The notes beneath the pieces are model-generated. The model made no database searches, was not told where the DNA came from, and saw only the letters and a list, made by a program, of their open reading frames with translations. The translations under genes and the position numbers were made by a program. Shown here piece by piece: positions 31,216 through 41,543 of a stretch of 64,000 nt of DNA (position 1 is the first letter of the stretch; every line of letters begins with the position of its first letter). The DNA comes from Filosporella fistucella (Eukaryota > Ascomycota > Leotiomycetes > Helotiales). The stretch is taken from contig JAQJZZ010000011.1 in assembly GCA_030077755.1 (NCBI GenBank), forward strand, positions 1,240,001-1,304,000. Reading direction: 5' to 3'.

Positions 31216-32664
31216 TGTGGAAGCGAGCATAGCACAGTCTACTAGCAAGATGGATGAAAAGCCTTCTGGTGCACTAGAATGTTGAGCTTCTACACCATGG
31301 CGAGAAGAGATACAAGACGCGCGCTGTTTCACAATATCTTGAGGCTTGGAAAATACCTTTGGGACCCGTTTGGTTTCTTGTTGCGTATCGAGTAACTCGT
31401 ATGTATCCCATGCCTCCCCTACACTACACTTGGGAAAGAACTTAGGCTGATTACTGTTAAGTCCACATTTCATATATGTTTTCACGCGGTGGGCATATGA
31501 ATGTTGAATTATGCAAAAGGCTGTATTGTAGGACTCGATCACAAGTTTTGTTTGAATCTCGAGCAGATTATTGAGTGGTTGAATCTGGCTTCACAGAAGC
31601 TCTCTGAATTATTAATAGAGACAGGCTGGGATCTGCATTTCAGACTTGTGTAACAAAAGTTGTAGTAGGAAAAGGTCACTTTCTAGACTAGACTCGGAAT
31701 CGTAATTGATACTTAACGTGACTTTCAGCCTTTTAATTACGGAAATCAGACAACCATGCTATGAACCCCTTCCATGGGGATGCTTAGCCAGTGTAGCTTG
31801 AACAAGTATTCAATGACCTGTAATCAAAGAGCAGTACGCTTCGAAAGGTGATAAGAAAGCTTCCATAAGATGAATCATACTTGTAGACAATATCCCTAGA
31901 GCCGCATTTTAAACTTGAGAGAAGTTTGCACAAAACCAAATTTACAATAATGCTAGGAAAATAGATGAGACTTTTAGTTCAGAACTCCGTGCAGAATAGT
32001 AGAACCAAGGTTTGATGATGCCAAAGCCAGCTGAGTATCTTGGACAGTGAATCAGCAAGGCGAGCCTAGTGTAAGCTCTTTCTAGGGTTCTAAGTTGGAT
32101 AGACTTAAACTCTTTCTGCTCCGCTTTAAGGCTATCCATATTAGGACGTTTCCGTCACTTCCCTTTTAGCTATATCGTCTGTCAAGCTCCCTGCTCTGTC
32201 GCTTTCCAGAGCGTCTTTTTTCCTCACACCCCCCTCCACCTCTTTCACCTCAACATTGCTCTCATGTAACAAGTTGAGATTTACAAGAAAGTATCAATAC
32301 GTAATACATTACAAGTCGAGACCGTTGACTGACAGAACCCTATTTGTTGTCATCCCGTGCCTTGGGTGCGGAAGGTATGATTTCCTTCGTTTACGTCTCG
32401 ATTCCATTATATCTCTGTCTTTCTCCTTACGACCTAAGTTTGGGAACCTCACCTTCACTCTTCCCTTCTGTTTAGCAACCTGATTTACTTTTTTGCTCTA
32501 TTTAGGAACTGTGTGAGATAAGTATGGGCAAGCACACGCACAAATTTACCACATTGCATTGCAATACACACAAGCTAACGTACGGAAATGGCTGACTATC
32601 TTCACTAGTACTCATATTTCTCCTCGAAATCCCAGCTCTGTATTACAGACATCGCACAAATTCA
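31216..32664. other. Gene-poor interval between the orphan gene and the decayed orphan
   Basis: 1.4 kb, AT-rich. The minus-strand frame 31174-31542 overlaps the end of the orphan gene and is not supported. No terminal repeats or transposase motifs were found. Confidence 0.4.
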
Positions 32665-34286
32665 CTATGGATAACGCAGAACCAGATGTGTAAGTTCATA
32701 TGCTATATTTTCGCCTCTTTCAATGACGGCCATGCTCTACTTAGCTCTCTTTCAACTGCCTTGCCAAATGAGGAAACGTAGCGAGTCGCTGACCTTGCCC
32801 CAGAACGATACCAGTGAGCCATCGCATCACTGCCGCAAAAGACAGTGTACAAGGTGATCCTCAAATTCCAGTATCTGCAGCGCTTGGCCAGGATGAAGAT
32901 GCTATGCGAAGTGCTGGTCCTCGCTGTGCCTGGGTAACGCCAAAAGCCAAATCAAATAAGCAGAGGAGAACAAAGGAAGGAGTACGGCGGATGAGGATAG
33001 TACTACGACGAAGAAGGCGAGAAAAATGTTGCTAGACAAGCATCTGATATCCTCGTCGGCTATCATAAGGGTGACCCTACAATCAAAATTTACACTAAAT
33101 AGAATAAAGATGGCCTTCCTTGCATCAGAAATTTCAAGGAGGAGATGGGAGATGACGTCTCCGCCGAGTTGAAAGACAAATTCGAGAAGACGGCCTCGGT
33201 ACCTTTCAACAAGCTGATATTAGACAAAGGTATCTTTGGAGCTCTTGGTGTTGAGCTCCATCACATTGACCGAACTGAGAAGAGAAAATAGTCGATAACT
33301 ACTTGAAGCAACAGAGGACTGTAGTCTCAACGGATATATCGGAAACTTTGATAACCATGCAAGACAACGTGTGGTACTATCGAGTTGGAACGCATAAAGC
33401 TTACGAAAAGCTCGATGATGATAAGAATGGAGACGACAATGATTCTATTCTCGTTCACACATATGCCTATTTGAGCAAACACTTGAAGCCGCAAATCAAA
33501 TTTAAGGCCAAGCATACGGTGAATGGGGATGATCGAGTTGTCATTGACAGGGCACCAACTTGGCAAAATGTCCAATTTTTGAAAGAAGTTTGGAAAGCGA
33601 CTGAGCAGTAGACGAGGGAACACATCATCTCCACTTTGCGGGATGCAGCAAGCGCAGGTATAACGCTTCCCCAGACGATTTATAGACACATACTGACTAC
33701 AACGGATGGAGTTCCACCTTTTACATCGATTAAAAAGAATATGTCTGGCAACCAAGAGTCGAACGTTGAAGAAGATACCATCTGGGTCGAAGCGCCGGTC
33801 AATGGCCTTGGTTTTCAAGATGCTGATGGGCATACAAGCTCGACACACCTGATGGCAGCACTTCGTGATCACCAGAGAACAGGAATCGCTTTGGTTCAGG
33901 CTTCTGAAGTCGCAGTTAAGCATGCTAGGACTCTGAAGGAGATATTCAATAAGTTGAACAAGGTTAACGAGATCGACAAGCAGAAAATCGCTGAGTTGAA
34001 TACTAGAGTTCACGACATGGGAGTAGTGCTCAGCAAACTCAAGGCGGCCAAGGGAGAGACTAGAGACGACCCAAACCTTGTCAAAAATCTGCAGAAGCGC
34101 ATTGATGATCTTGAGTATCAGCTCGAGAAGAAGGCTGAGGTGAAGGTCAAGAACGAACAAGCAGAGCCCGGCGCAGATGTGGTTGAGGCTTTGCACAGCT
34201 GGATCTCTGCTCTCGAATCCGAGCCTGAGGAAAAGGACCAGATTATCAAGTTGTACCGCAATAGCAAAGTGAAGAAGGAGACCTGA
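32665..34286 (+). pseudogene. Decayed orphan coding sequence with stops and frameshifts
   Basis: Coding-like sequence runs across this span but not in one frame. A start MDNAEPDV with a GTAAGT donor occurs at 32668. Frame 3 is then open from ~32814; a frame-2 piece (STADEDSTTTKKARK) follows near 32985; frame 1 continues (YYDEEGEKNVARQASD to HHIDRTEKRK) to 33291 with an internal TAG at 33100-33102; frame 3 resumes as NYLKQQRTVV and passes a second TAG at 33609-33611 into a well-composed 216-residue end with coiled coil (ARTLKEIFNKLNKVNEIDKQK) up to 34286. The pieces have consistent charged composition and abut exactly, so frameshift decay fits better than introns; no GT-AG pair removes the stops. 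Family unknown. The 33636-34286 part could still be expressed as a shorter protein starting at an internal ATG (MSGNQES near 33738). Confidence 0.6.
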
Positions 34287-34717
34287 TTTATCATTTCCAC
34301 CGAGTGTATCAGTGCGACTTTTTTTCTTCGGCTTTCGAAAAGTAGGATCGTACAGCAGACTGGATTTGGGAATCATGTCATAAGTCGATGTGCCTCGTGG
34401 GCACTGGGGTGGCATAACGGCAACGAAATGATGAGCTTTACGGTCATGATGATCTGTTGTTGGACACAGGGGTTTTTCTCTCATTCGTTACCTTGGCATC
34501 AAAACGTCGAATGTGGCGGGCTCTGGTGGCTATGGTATCTGCTGTCGTCATTAGTTGAGGCTTGCAGCCACTAAGGTAACATTCGAATCACAGTTAAGCT
34601 CCTGACTGCCAAAACTGTGCCTGCAGCGTTCGTATTGGGACAAGTTGAAGAAACAATGACTTTGGCAATTCACAACCGCAAATGAAGGCGATGAATTCAC
34701 CTACAATGCCATAATAT
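34287..34717. other. Convergent 3' region before BFR2
   Basis: 431 bases between two stops. A minus-strand open frame through 33327-34484 is only the mirror of the decayed gene's coding composition. Nothing else seen. Confidence 0.45.
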
Positions 34718-36556
34718 TTACGACCTGAATAGCATTAACCCATCCTCAGCAATTGAGCCATTTTCTTCCTCCATCTCATCGTCCGTCTCCTCTTCACCCA
34801 AGCTCATTTTCTGCCCTAGCAGAGTACCAAAGAACCGATCGATAGCGTCTGAAGCCCAACTCCCTCTATCTTCTGGGGCCATAAAGTTCTGTAACTTCTC
34901 GTGCACCGTGTACCTCATTTTACGGCCTTTGCTAGCTTTGGTGTCGACATTATTCCTCGTTTTAGCTTCTTTGACAGCAGTCCAAGTTTTGGCAGCAGTT
35001 CCAACTGCGGGTGCTGTTAAGGACTCGACTCGTCTCTGGTCTACAAGCTCTTTCAGTAAAATTTGATAGAAATTACCATCGTCGTAGATGTTGGGGTCTT
35101 CAGTGAGCTTGAGATCTCGCTGAATAGGAGCACATGACCGAGGAATCTTTGTTCGTTTGATAAGGTGCTCTGAAGTGACAAGCTGGTCTTGAAGAATAGA
35201 CGTGATGGACTGTTGAGGAGCGGTAGGATTTAATTTTCTGGAGATGGGCATTGACGTTATGCCCCTGACTTTAGCCGACCATTTCTCAAGAGTAGTTTGG
35301 CGATTGTCAATCATAGTGATTTCAGAAGATTGCATCCTCTCCCATAATGCCGAAGACGATGTTGTTGAGTCGACTCCACGCTTCCGTTTCTGCCCAGCTT
35401 TTGCACCGGGTCCAGCTTTTGATAAGTCGTGCCGTAGCTTATCGAGCGTGTTCCACAGTTTGATTGCTGCTTCCTCTGCTGCTTCGTACGGTTGATTTAA
35501 AATATCCTCACGATCCTTCTCCCCCCCCAGTGCCATTGAATTAGTCGCAACCAAACCTTTTTGGAGCACCATTCTAATGTTCAGCAAAGAATCGAAGGCC
35601 TTCCTCTGTTCTTTCACAGCAGACCCCTTCTCTGCATCGGCTTTTGCTGCTTGCGAGATTGTCGCAACGACAGTTTTCTGCTCTTCGCCCATGATCTTCC
35701 GCAGCTCAGCTCGACGTGCCTTCTCATCTAGTTGATCATCACTCCCATCCGAATCACTAACATTTTCAGCTTCAATATCGTCCATTGCAGATTCGTCATC
35801 CAGGTCCACGACGGAACGATCTTCAGAAGAGTCTCGTGAGCTTTCAAAGTTGCCTGAATGCTGCTCATCTGCATCCAAAATATCCTCATCCGTCTCATCA
35901 CCCTCTGAACCTTGGTCATTCGCTTCCTCATCGTTATCCTCGCTGTCAGACATGAAATCTGCAGCCCTTGGTCTCTTCTTGACCCCATTTGAAACCACAC
36001 GTTTCGAGCTTCCCGAAAAAGCGAAATTTTTGAACTTCTCTTGATCGCTTTCTCCAAAAGCATTATCACTGTCTATGTCTTCATCGTCGTCGTCCATATC
36101 CAGCTCTTCGTCGTCCAACTCTGCATATTTGACATCTTGTCCGCTCTCCGAGTCTAATTCTGCATCAGGGTCTGAGCCATCGCCCTCAGCTTCGTCGTCA
36201 TATCCATTGAGAAGGGCTTCTCGACTTATTCGAGATCCAGTATATTTGGGTCCAAGGACGACGTCGTCTGGCTTTCGAAGCTTGCTCTTACTAAAGTCGA
36301 TTAGTTCCAATTTGGGAATGGAAATAAATAGTCACTCCTTTACCTCACTTTGGCATAATGCTCGGTGCCTGCGAGGTCATCGTCGCTCTCTTCAGAAGAG
36401 CTGTCGTCGCTAGTTTGCACTGGGCCCTCTTCCTCTGGATCAAAATCTAAGCCGTGTTAGAAAACTCTATCAGGGGATTGCAATTAAGGATTTACCCTGA
36501 GGAGTAGATTTAGTAAGGTCAACGATTTGCTGAGCGAGAGTCTTGGATTTCCCCAT
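34718..36556 (-). CDS. BFR2: Bfr2/AATF-type ribosome biogenesis protein
   Basis: Three exons, 36496-36556, 36344-36446 and 34718-36290, giving 578 aa. Bfr2 (human AATF/Che-1) is a nucleolar factor needed for early small-subunit pre-rRNA processing. The start MGKSKTLAQQIVDLT is spliced to DFDPEEEGP and then to SKSKLRKPDDVVLGPKYTGSRISRE, the conserved N-terminal box. Long Asp/Glu/Ser stretches follow (residues ~75-250). The AATF domain contains LRKIMGEEQKTVVATISQAAKAD and IKLWNTLDKLRHDL. The C-terminal TRAUB domain is marked by IYDDGNFYQILLKELVDQR and the basic KGRKMRYTVHEKLQNFM. Length and order fit the family. It shares a 156-base promoter with IND1 on the other strand. Confidence 0.93.
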
Positions 36557-36712
36557 TTTGTTCTTGGTGATCCGAATCTTTCAAAAAGTTCGGCGCAGTA
36601 TTTTTTAATTCTGCATCTGCCACCGCCCCACGAAAATTCCCGACTAGGATGCTGTAGCGGCCGCCTCAGATCCCTGGACTTCAATTCCAATGACGCGACA
36701 TCTTGATCAAAG
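36557..36712. promoter_or_regulatory. Short bidirectional promoter, BFR2 / IND1
   Basis: Only 156 bases separate the ATGs of the two divergent genes, so both 5' leaders and promoters must be packed here. A GCGGCCGCC block lies at 36657-36664 and is the most GC-rich stretch nearby. Confidence 0.6.
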
Positions 36713-37787
36713 ATGAAGCCGCGATTATTTTCCACATATCGCTGCTTATGGCACGAGAATCCTTTGGTGAGCTGTAGTACATAATTTTGGATGAAAAGAA
36801 GCTCATTCAAAGGAAAGGGACTACCGCGAACGGGAACAATCCCTCGCATGCAACGAGGTCTGCCAGAACGAAGGCAGATTAAAGATGTGAAAAAAGTCAT
36901 TGCTGTTTCCTCTGCGAAGGGTGGCGTAGGCAAATCGACGATAGCAGGTTCGGGATGCCTACAGAGGACTCAGATTATAATTTGACACATTATAGTCAAT
37001 CTTGCTCTCGCATATGCAAGGCGTGGCCTTCGAAGTGGAATTCTTGACACTGATATTTTCGGGCCCTCTATACCAACTCTCTTAAATCTCTCGGGAGAGC
37101 CTCGATTGTCCTCAAGTTAGTGAACATGTTTTATGTTCAAAACATGTCTGACATTCTACAGACAATCAACTTCTCCCGCTTGCTAACTATGGCATCAAAT
37201 CAATGTCGATGGGGTATTTGGTTGGAGACAAGGCACCGGTTGTATGGCGAGGACTCATGGTCATGAAAGCATTACAACAGCTGCTACATGAAGTTGACTG
37301 GGGAGGATTAGATGTCCTTGTTCTGGATCTGCCCCCAGGAACAGGAGACACCCAACTAACAATCACACAACAGGTTGTGCTTGATGGTAAAGACCTTGTA
37401 TACTTCTAGTCATTTTTGCTGATTATTCCAGGGGCCATAATTGTCTCGACTCCACAAGATATTGCTCTCAAGGATGCCGTAAAAGGAATCAACATGTTCA
37501 AGACAATCAAGACCCCAATCTTGGGGATGGTACAAAACATGTCGCTGTTCACATGCCCTCATTGCCAAAACAGCACACACATATTTGGCTCACATTCAGG
37601 GGTAGAAAATGCTTGTGTAGAACATGACATCGAATTTCTAGGAGATATACCTCTCCACGCTAGTATCTGCGACGATGCTGATAGAGGGATGCCGACTATT
37701 GTTTCTGAGCCTGAAAGTGACAGAGCAAAGGCTTTCATGGCTATCGCCGAAAAGGTTGGAGAAAAGATCGATTTATTTGGCCATTGA
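36713..37787 (+). CDS. IND1: Mitochondrial Fe-S carrier Ind1 (Mrp/NBP35 family P-loop ATPase)
   Basis: Five exons, 36713-36766, 36818-36947, 36996-37115, 37162-37386 and 37432-37787, giving 294 aa. Ind1 (human NUBPL) delivers iron-sulfur clusters to respiratory complex I in the matrix. The first exon gives an Arg-rich presequence ([18 protein letters not shown]) and splices into [19 protein letters not shown], matching the family start. The P-loop is [13 protein letters not shown]; next come [37 protein letters not shown], and the cluster-binding [14 protein letters not shown] with its CxxC. All four introns keep phase, and three of them fall inside conserved blocks, which makes the model robust. 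The exon 1 call is a little less certain than the rest. Confidence 0.93.
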
Positions 37788-38099
37788 GTTACAAATTGTA
37801 TTACCATGTTAGAAATGGCGCGTCACGAAACTAGAGCGCCATCTGCACGAAGGCAGAAAAATCGTAAAGTCATGATTCCTGTGACACCCCGAATCTTAGC
37901 TTGTACAACTATTGATGGTAAAAGGGAATGCCTCTGTAATTGCTATGGTAGCCGCACCCTCGTCATTCTAATCGAAGATCCCAGACGCCATGTTAGCCTC
38001 CAAGTCAAGTCTGTGCAAGAAAGAATAGAGAAAGCCCGAAAAGTCCGGCCACAAACGCCTATACTTGCGGTAAAACCATTTCCTTCCTTATGCAAACGA
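37788..38099. other. Convergent 3' region, IND1 / SPF30
   Basis: 312 bases between two stops. Open frame 37806-38174 is a shadow across the SPF30 last exon. Nothing else seen. Confidence 0.5.
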
Positions 38100-39065
38100 T
38101 CAAAACTCCTCGTCTCCATTGGTTTGGTAAATGTGTCGGCTCCTAGTAGGATCCTTCCGCATCGTTTGGCCTGAGCCTGTGAAACCAACTGTAATGGTTA
38201 GCTGTGAATATCAAGTGAGGAAACGAATCCTACCTCTGCCATGAACACCTTCTGGCGTTCTAAACATGCTCTCCTTCTTCGCAGCTTTTCCAAATTTACC
38301 CTTGGTCGCAAAGTCCTGCCACTTAGATTTGCCAGCTTCCAGTTCCTTATTTGCCTTGATCTTTTTGGGGACTTTGGCAGGTCGAACGGGACCATCACTG
38401 ACTTTACTTGGCTCACGCTTGGTTTGCTGTGCAAGTTCGGGATTAATATCTGCAGCTGCAGAGATAACGTTTGTGTTGACGGGTGGTGGAGTGGGTATTG
38501 AAGCAACGACTGGTGTTCCATCAGCTTTGCGCTTATTTGGATTGACGATGGGCTTAATATCCTTCGCTCGCAGTGTCTCAGTAGTGTCGTAATTCTTGAA
38601 TTTGACAATATAGACTGGGGATGTTGAAGAACCTGTAATAGAGGTGATTCGCGCAGGATAAAATCCTTTATCTCCAGAATGCCATTTGGCCAAGACTGTG
38701 TCGTTGACTTTGAAAGTTGTTGGTGCTTCAGACTCCTCGGCTCCTGCAGATGTCTTTTTAAATGCTGGGTGGTTTTCTCGGGACCATTTCTCCTTCACTG
38801 GGGGCTCTGATGACTTCTTTGTAGTAACAGCGGGCACTGAAGAGGGCTTTAGTTCTGCGATCGCAGCTTCGGTGAGGGAAATGACTTGTTCGAGTTCAGT
38901 CTTTAATTCCTGAAGCTCTGCACTGTCTGGATCTGCTTGAAGGCCGAGCTGCACAGTCTCCAGCTATGGAAAATTAGTATGCTGTGCGAGGAGTGTAAAG
39001 GCCGTACTGACCTGTAACCTGTATTCCTTGATCTCATTCTCGAAGGCGGCGATTTCGTTACTCAT
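38100..39065 (-). CDS. SPF30: SMN-related splicing factor SPF30 (Tudor domain)
   Basis: Three exons, 39012-39065, 38234-38963 and 38100-38188, giving 290 aa. SPF30/SMNDC1 joins the U2 snRNP side of the spliceosome and promotes tri-snRNP assembly. N-terminal helices: MSNEIAAFENEIKEYRLQ joined to LETVQLGLQADPDSAELQELK. The single Tudor domain spans residues ~100-155 (VNDTVLAKWHSGDKGFYPARI, then VYIVKFKNYDTTETLRAKDIKP), which binds symmetrically dimethylated arginines. A basic nuclear region follows. The C-terminal SMN-interaction end, FRTPEGVHGRVGFTGSGQTM plus KDPTRSRHIY, is rebuilt only when the last intron (38189-38233) is removed. Divergent from another splicing factor. Confidence 0.93.
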
Positions 39066-39362
39066 TTTGACTGTGGATGGTATATCGCCTCTCAAGGCGT
39101 TCTTCAATACAATTTGCTGCGGTTTGTCGTGAAAGCCGTAATTGAAAGAGGGAATCCGTAATTGTACAAATAAGTTCTGATGTCGTGGGGTAGAGTTATT
39201 GATAGTGGAAGTATTTCAACATTCAATCCCCACCGTCACTTGAGGTTGCTTGTCACGTGAAAGATAAGATAAGATGGGGTTCTAGCCTGCTGAGTTGGGT
39301 AACTTTTGCTGCCGAACCAAAATCCTTCCCAGCTTCAACTCGAGAAAAATCGAATTATCAGT
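39066..39362. promoter_or_regulatory. Bidirectional promoter, SPF30 / SAF4-like, with TCACGTGA and GATAAG sites
   Basis: 297 bases between two divergent splicing-factor genes. A perfect TCACGTGA palindrome lies at 39253-39260, the kind of site bound by bHLH factors. Two overlapping GATAAG words follow at 39263-39268 and 39268-39273. Whether they are functional is not shown by sequence alone. Confidence 0.55.
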
Positions 39363-40394
39363 ATGCAGGGCTTCAACATGGGGCGGTATGTCCCTCCGGA
39401 CCAGGAGGGACTGATGAGTGGAAACCAAATACATGGCAAGCACGCGTTAGGAGCGAGAGCGAACAAAATATCTCAGGGTATACTCACAGTTCGATTCGAA
39501 ATGCCTTACCCTATATGGTGCACACACTGCCCTAAGCCTACAATCATAGGGCAGGGAGTGCGATTCAATGCCGAGAAGAAAAAGGTTGGGAATTACTTTT
39601 CTACGCCGATTTTCAGTTTCCGAATGAAACATGTTACCTGTGGAGGCTGGATTGAAATACGAACAGATCCAAAGAATACAGCTTATGTTGTCACCGAGGG
39701 CGCCAGAAAGCGGGATCTCGGCGAGGACAGGGTGGCAGAGGGAGACGTGAAGATTCTCACACAAGAGGAGAGAGAGACTATTCGCGACAATGCATTTGCT
39801 GCTTTGGAGGGCAAAGTCGAAGATAAGAAATTGTTGGAATATAGCAGGAAGCGTCTGGATGAACTACAAGATCTCTCCGAGCAACAATGGGAAGATCCAT
39901 ACGAGCAGAATAAGAGGTTGAGAGCAGCTTTCAGGAAAGGCAGGAAGCAGAGGGAAAAGGATGCTGGTGTGACAGCTTCACTGCAAGACAAAATGAGTCT
40001 TGGTCTCGATCTATTACCAGAGCATGAGGATGATGCCAGAAGAGCTGGTCTTATCGATTTTGGTGAATTTGATCCAGAGAAAGTGATAGATAGAGCTATT
40101 ACCAAGCCTCTATTCAAACAGGAATCCCCTGTGAAAGCTAAGTCGAAACATTCAAAGATTTCTAAAAAGCGAAAGATTGCGGAAGCTGCAGCACAGAAAA
40201 AAGCAGATATCGCGGCCGAAATTCGAGGTAATACTAGGGCTGCAATGGATCCTTTTCTCACAGAAAATAGATCTAGCGGTGTTAAAGCCACGACGAAAGC
40301 TACTCTGATTGGGATCAAGAGGAAGCGTACACATGTCCAAGAGGTATTGCCAGACACATCTTCTGTGGCTCTGGTGGACTATGATTCGGACTGA
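39363..40394 (+). CDS. CWC16/CCDC130-family splicing factor (Saf4/Yju2-like)
   Basis: Single exon, 343 aa; the first in-frame ATG is 39363. The conserved N-terminal ~130 residues match the CCDC130 branch of the CWC16 (COG5134) family: MQGFNMGRYVPPDQEG, then KISQGILTVRFEMPYPIWCTHCPKP, then GVRFNAEKKKVGNYFSTPIFSFRMKHVTCGGWIEIRTDP and NTAYVVTEGARKRDLG. The CTHC pair and the later Cys/His residues form the likely zinc site. The rest is a charged helical tail with nuclear basic runs (SKKRKIAEAAAQKK, IKRKRTH). Family members act in pre-mRNA splicing around step-one catalysis, contacting Prp19-related factors. Its promoter is shared with SPF30. Confidence 0.93.
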   Translation: MQGFNMGRYVPPDQEGLMSGNQIHGKHALGARANKISQGILTVRFEMPYPIWCTHCPKPTIIGQGVRFNAEKKKVGNYFSTPIFSFRMKHVTCGGWIEIRTDPKNTAYVVTEGARKRDLGEDRVAEGDVKILTQEERETIRDNAFAALEGKVEDKKLLEYSRKRLDELQDLSEQQWEDPYEQNKRLRAAFRKGRKQREKDAGVTASLQDKMSLGLDLLPEHEDDARRAGLIDFGEFDPEKVIDRAITKPLFKQESPVKAKSKHSKISKKRKIAEAAAQKKADIAAEIRGNTRAAMDPFLTENRSSGVKATTKATLIGIKRKRTHVQEVLPDTSSVALVDYDSD

Positions 40395-41543
40395 AATCGG
40401 TACCGGGCTGCGATTTGCATGGGACGAACAAGGCGTCAAAGGGGCATATGAAATGATTTGAGATACCCATGGGCCTTTTGTTAGAGAGGATTCAGAATTT
40501 GAACCTTTATTTTACAGCGTACTGAAACCAGAAAGACCGATGTTCATTGCCATATAAGCTTCGGTGAAGTATTTAAGCTTGCACGTGTGATGATATTCAT
40601 CACACCTAGCCACCTCTCAGTCTCAGTAATGGATGAGATAGTATTTGATTACTACGTGGTGCACTCATGTGAGCAGAATGCTGTCAATCACAACAACGCG
40701 CTATCAACATAACGAGCCATTCTTCAGTGTTTCTCTCCCCCTTTCTTATCAGTATCGACTTTCACTTGCCCTAGTATGCGTTCACTGAAAAGGAACAGTC
40801 TTGGTCGAATCACATCATGCAGTGAGAAGAAGCACTGGGAGCGAGACGGTATTGTGGGTTGTTTCACAGACTTGGTGACAAGCTTCTTCCTCGAAAGTTA
40901 CTGTCGTCCTAACTTTACTGAGTGATTACGGAGGTATACTTGACAACATCGGTAGGACTACGGCAGTTCTCCAGGACTATGGTCATCTGAATCTCTTCGA
41001 TTGTAAATCAGATTTCTCATTGTAGACCCTTTTATAAGGCACTTGAACGCTATCACCAATTGCCGTCAAGAGCTTGGATAAATTCAATTCGTTCAGTCAC
41101 ATGAAGACATCCAGGTCTCATCCACTGCCGGCGGTCCTCGGTACCATTTCCCTAATTCAGCCAATCTATTCTCGACTATCGTGTTGACACGCAGGAGTAA
41201 TCTATTCGCAATATGACACACGACACGGGATCACATGGAACGTCATCACGCTATTCAAGAATGCTGGTACACATAGAACGGGAAGAAGGACAAGCCGCCA
41301 TTTTTTGCTATTCGTACAGTAGATCCAATAGTGATCGCTGGCCAGTGGTATCTTATGATAAAATGAAAAAGCCCAAGTCCTCGCTGAGAGCATATGCCTG
41401 TTGTGAAGAGATCGTCCTGCGCCAATTACAAAAGGTATTGTGACAAAAAAGAGGTGTACAGTGTTAAAGAAGTGCTGCGTGATGCATCAAATGGTTATCC
41501 TTTTGCGCCGGCCCCAGAATCATAATTCATAAACAGTTGAATA
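40395..41543. other. Gene-free interval between SAF4-like and rhodopsin-like genes
   Basis: 1.15 kb, convergent 3' flanks. Holds a perfect 9-bp inverted repeat with a 3-base loop at 40585-40605 (GTGTGATGA-TAT-TCATCACAC). The open frames at 41202-41443 on both strands are not credible. Confidence 0.45.
40585..40605. repeat. Short inverted repeat downstream of the SAF4-like gene
   Basis: GTGTGATGA, loop TAT, TCATCACAC: a perfect 9-bp stem 190 bases past the stop codon. It could be a dyad for a DNA-binding protein or an RNA hairpin in a long 3' UTR; a chance match is also possible. Confidence 0.4.

Noticed and set aside
33327..34484. 385-aa minus-strand open frame
   Set aside because: It lies antisense to the decayed orphan and is rich in Leu/Ser/Cys/Arg, typical of the mirror of a Glu/Lys-rich coding strand.
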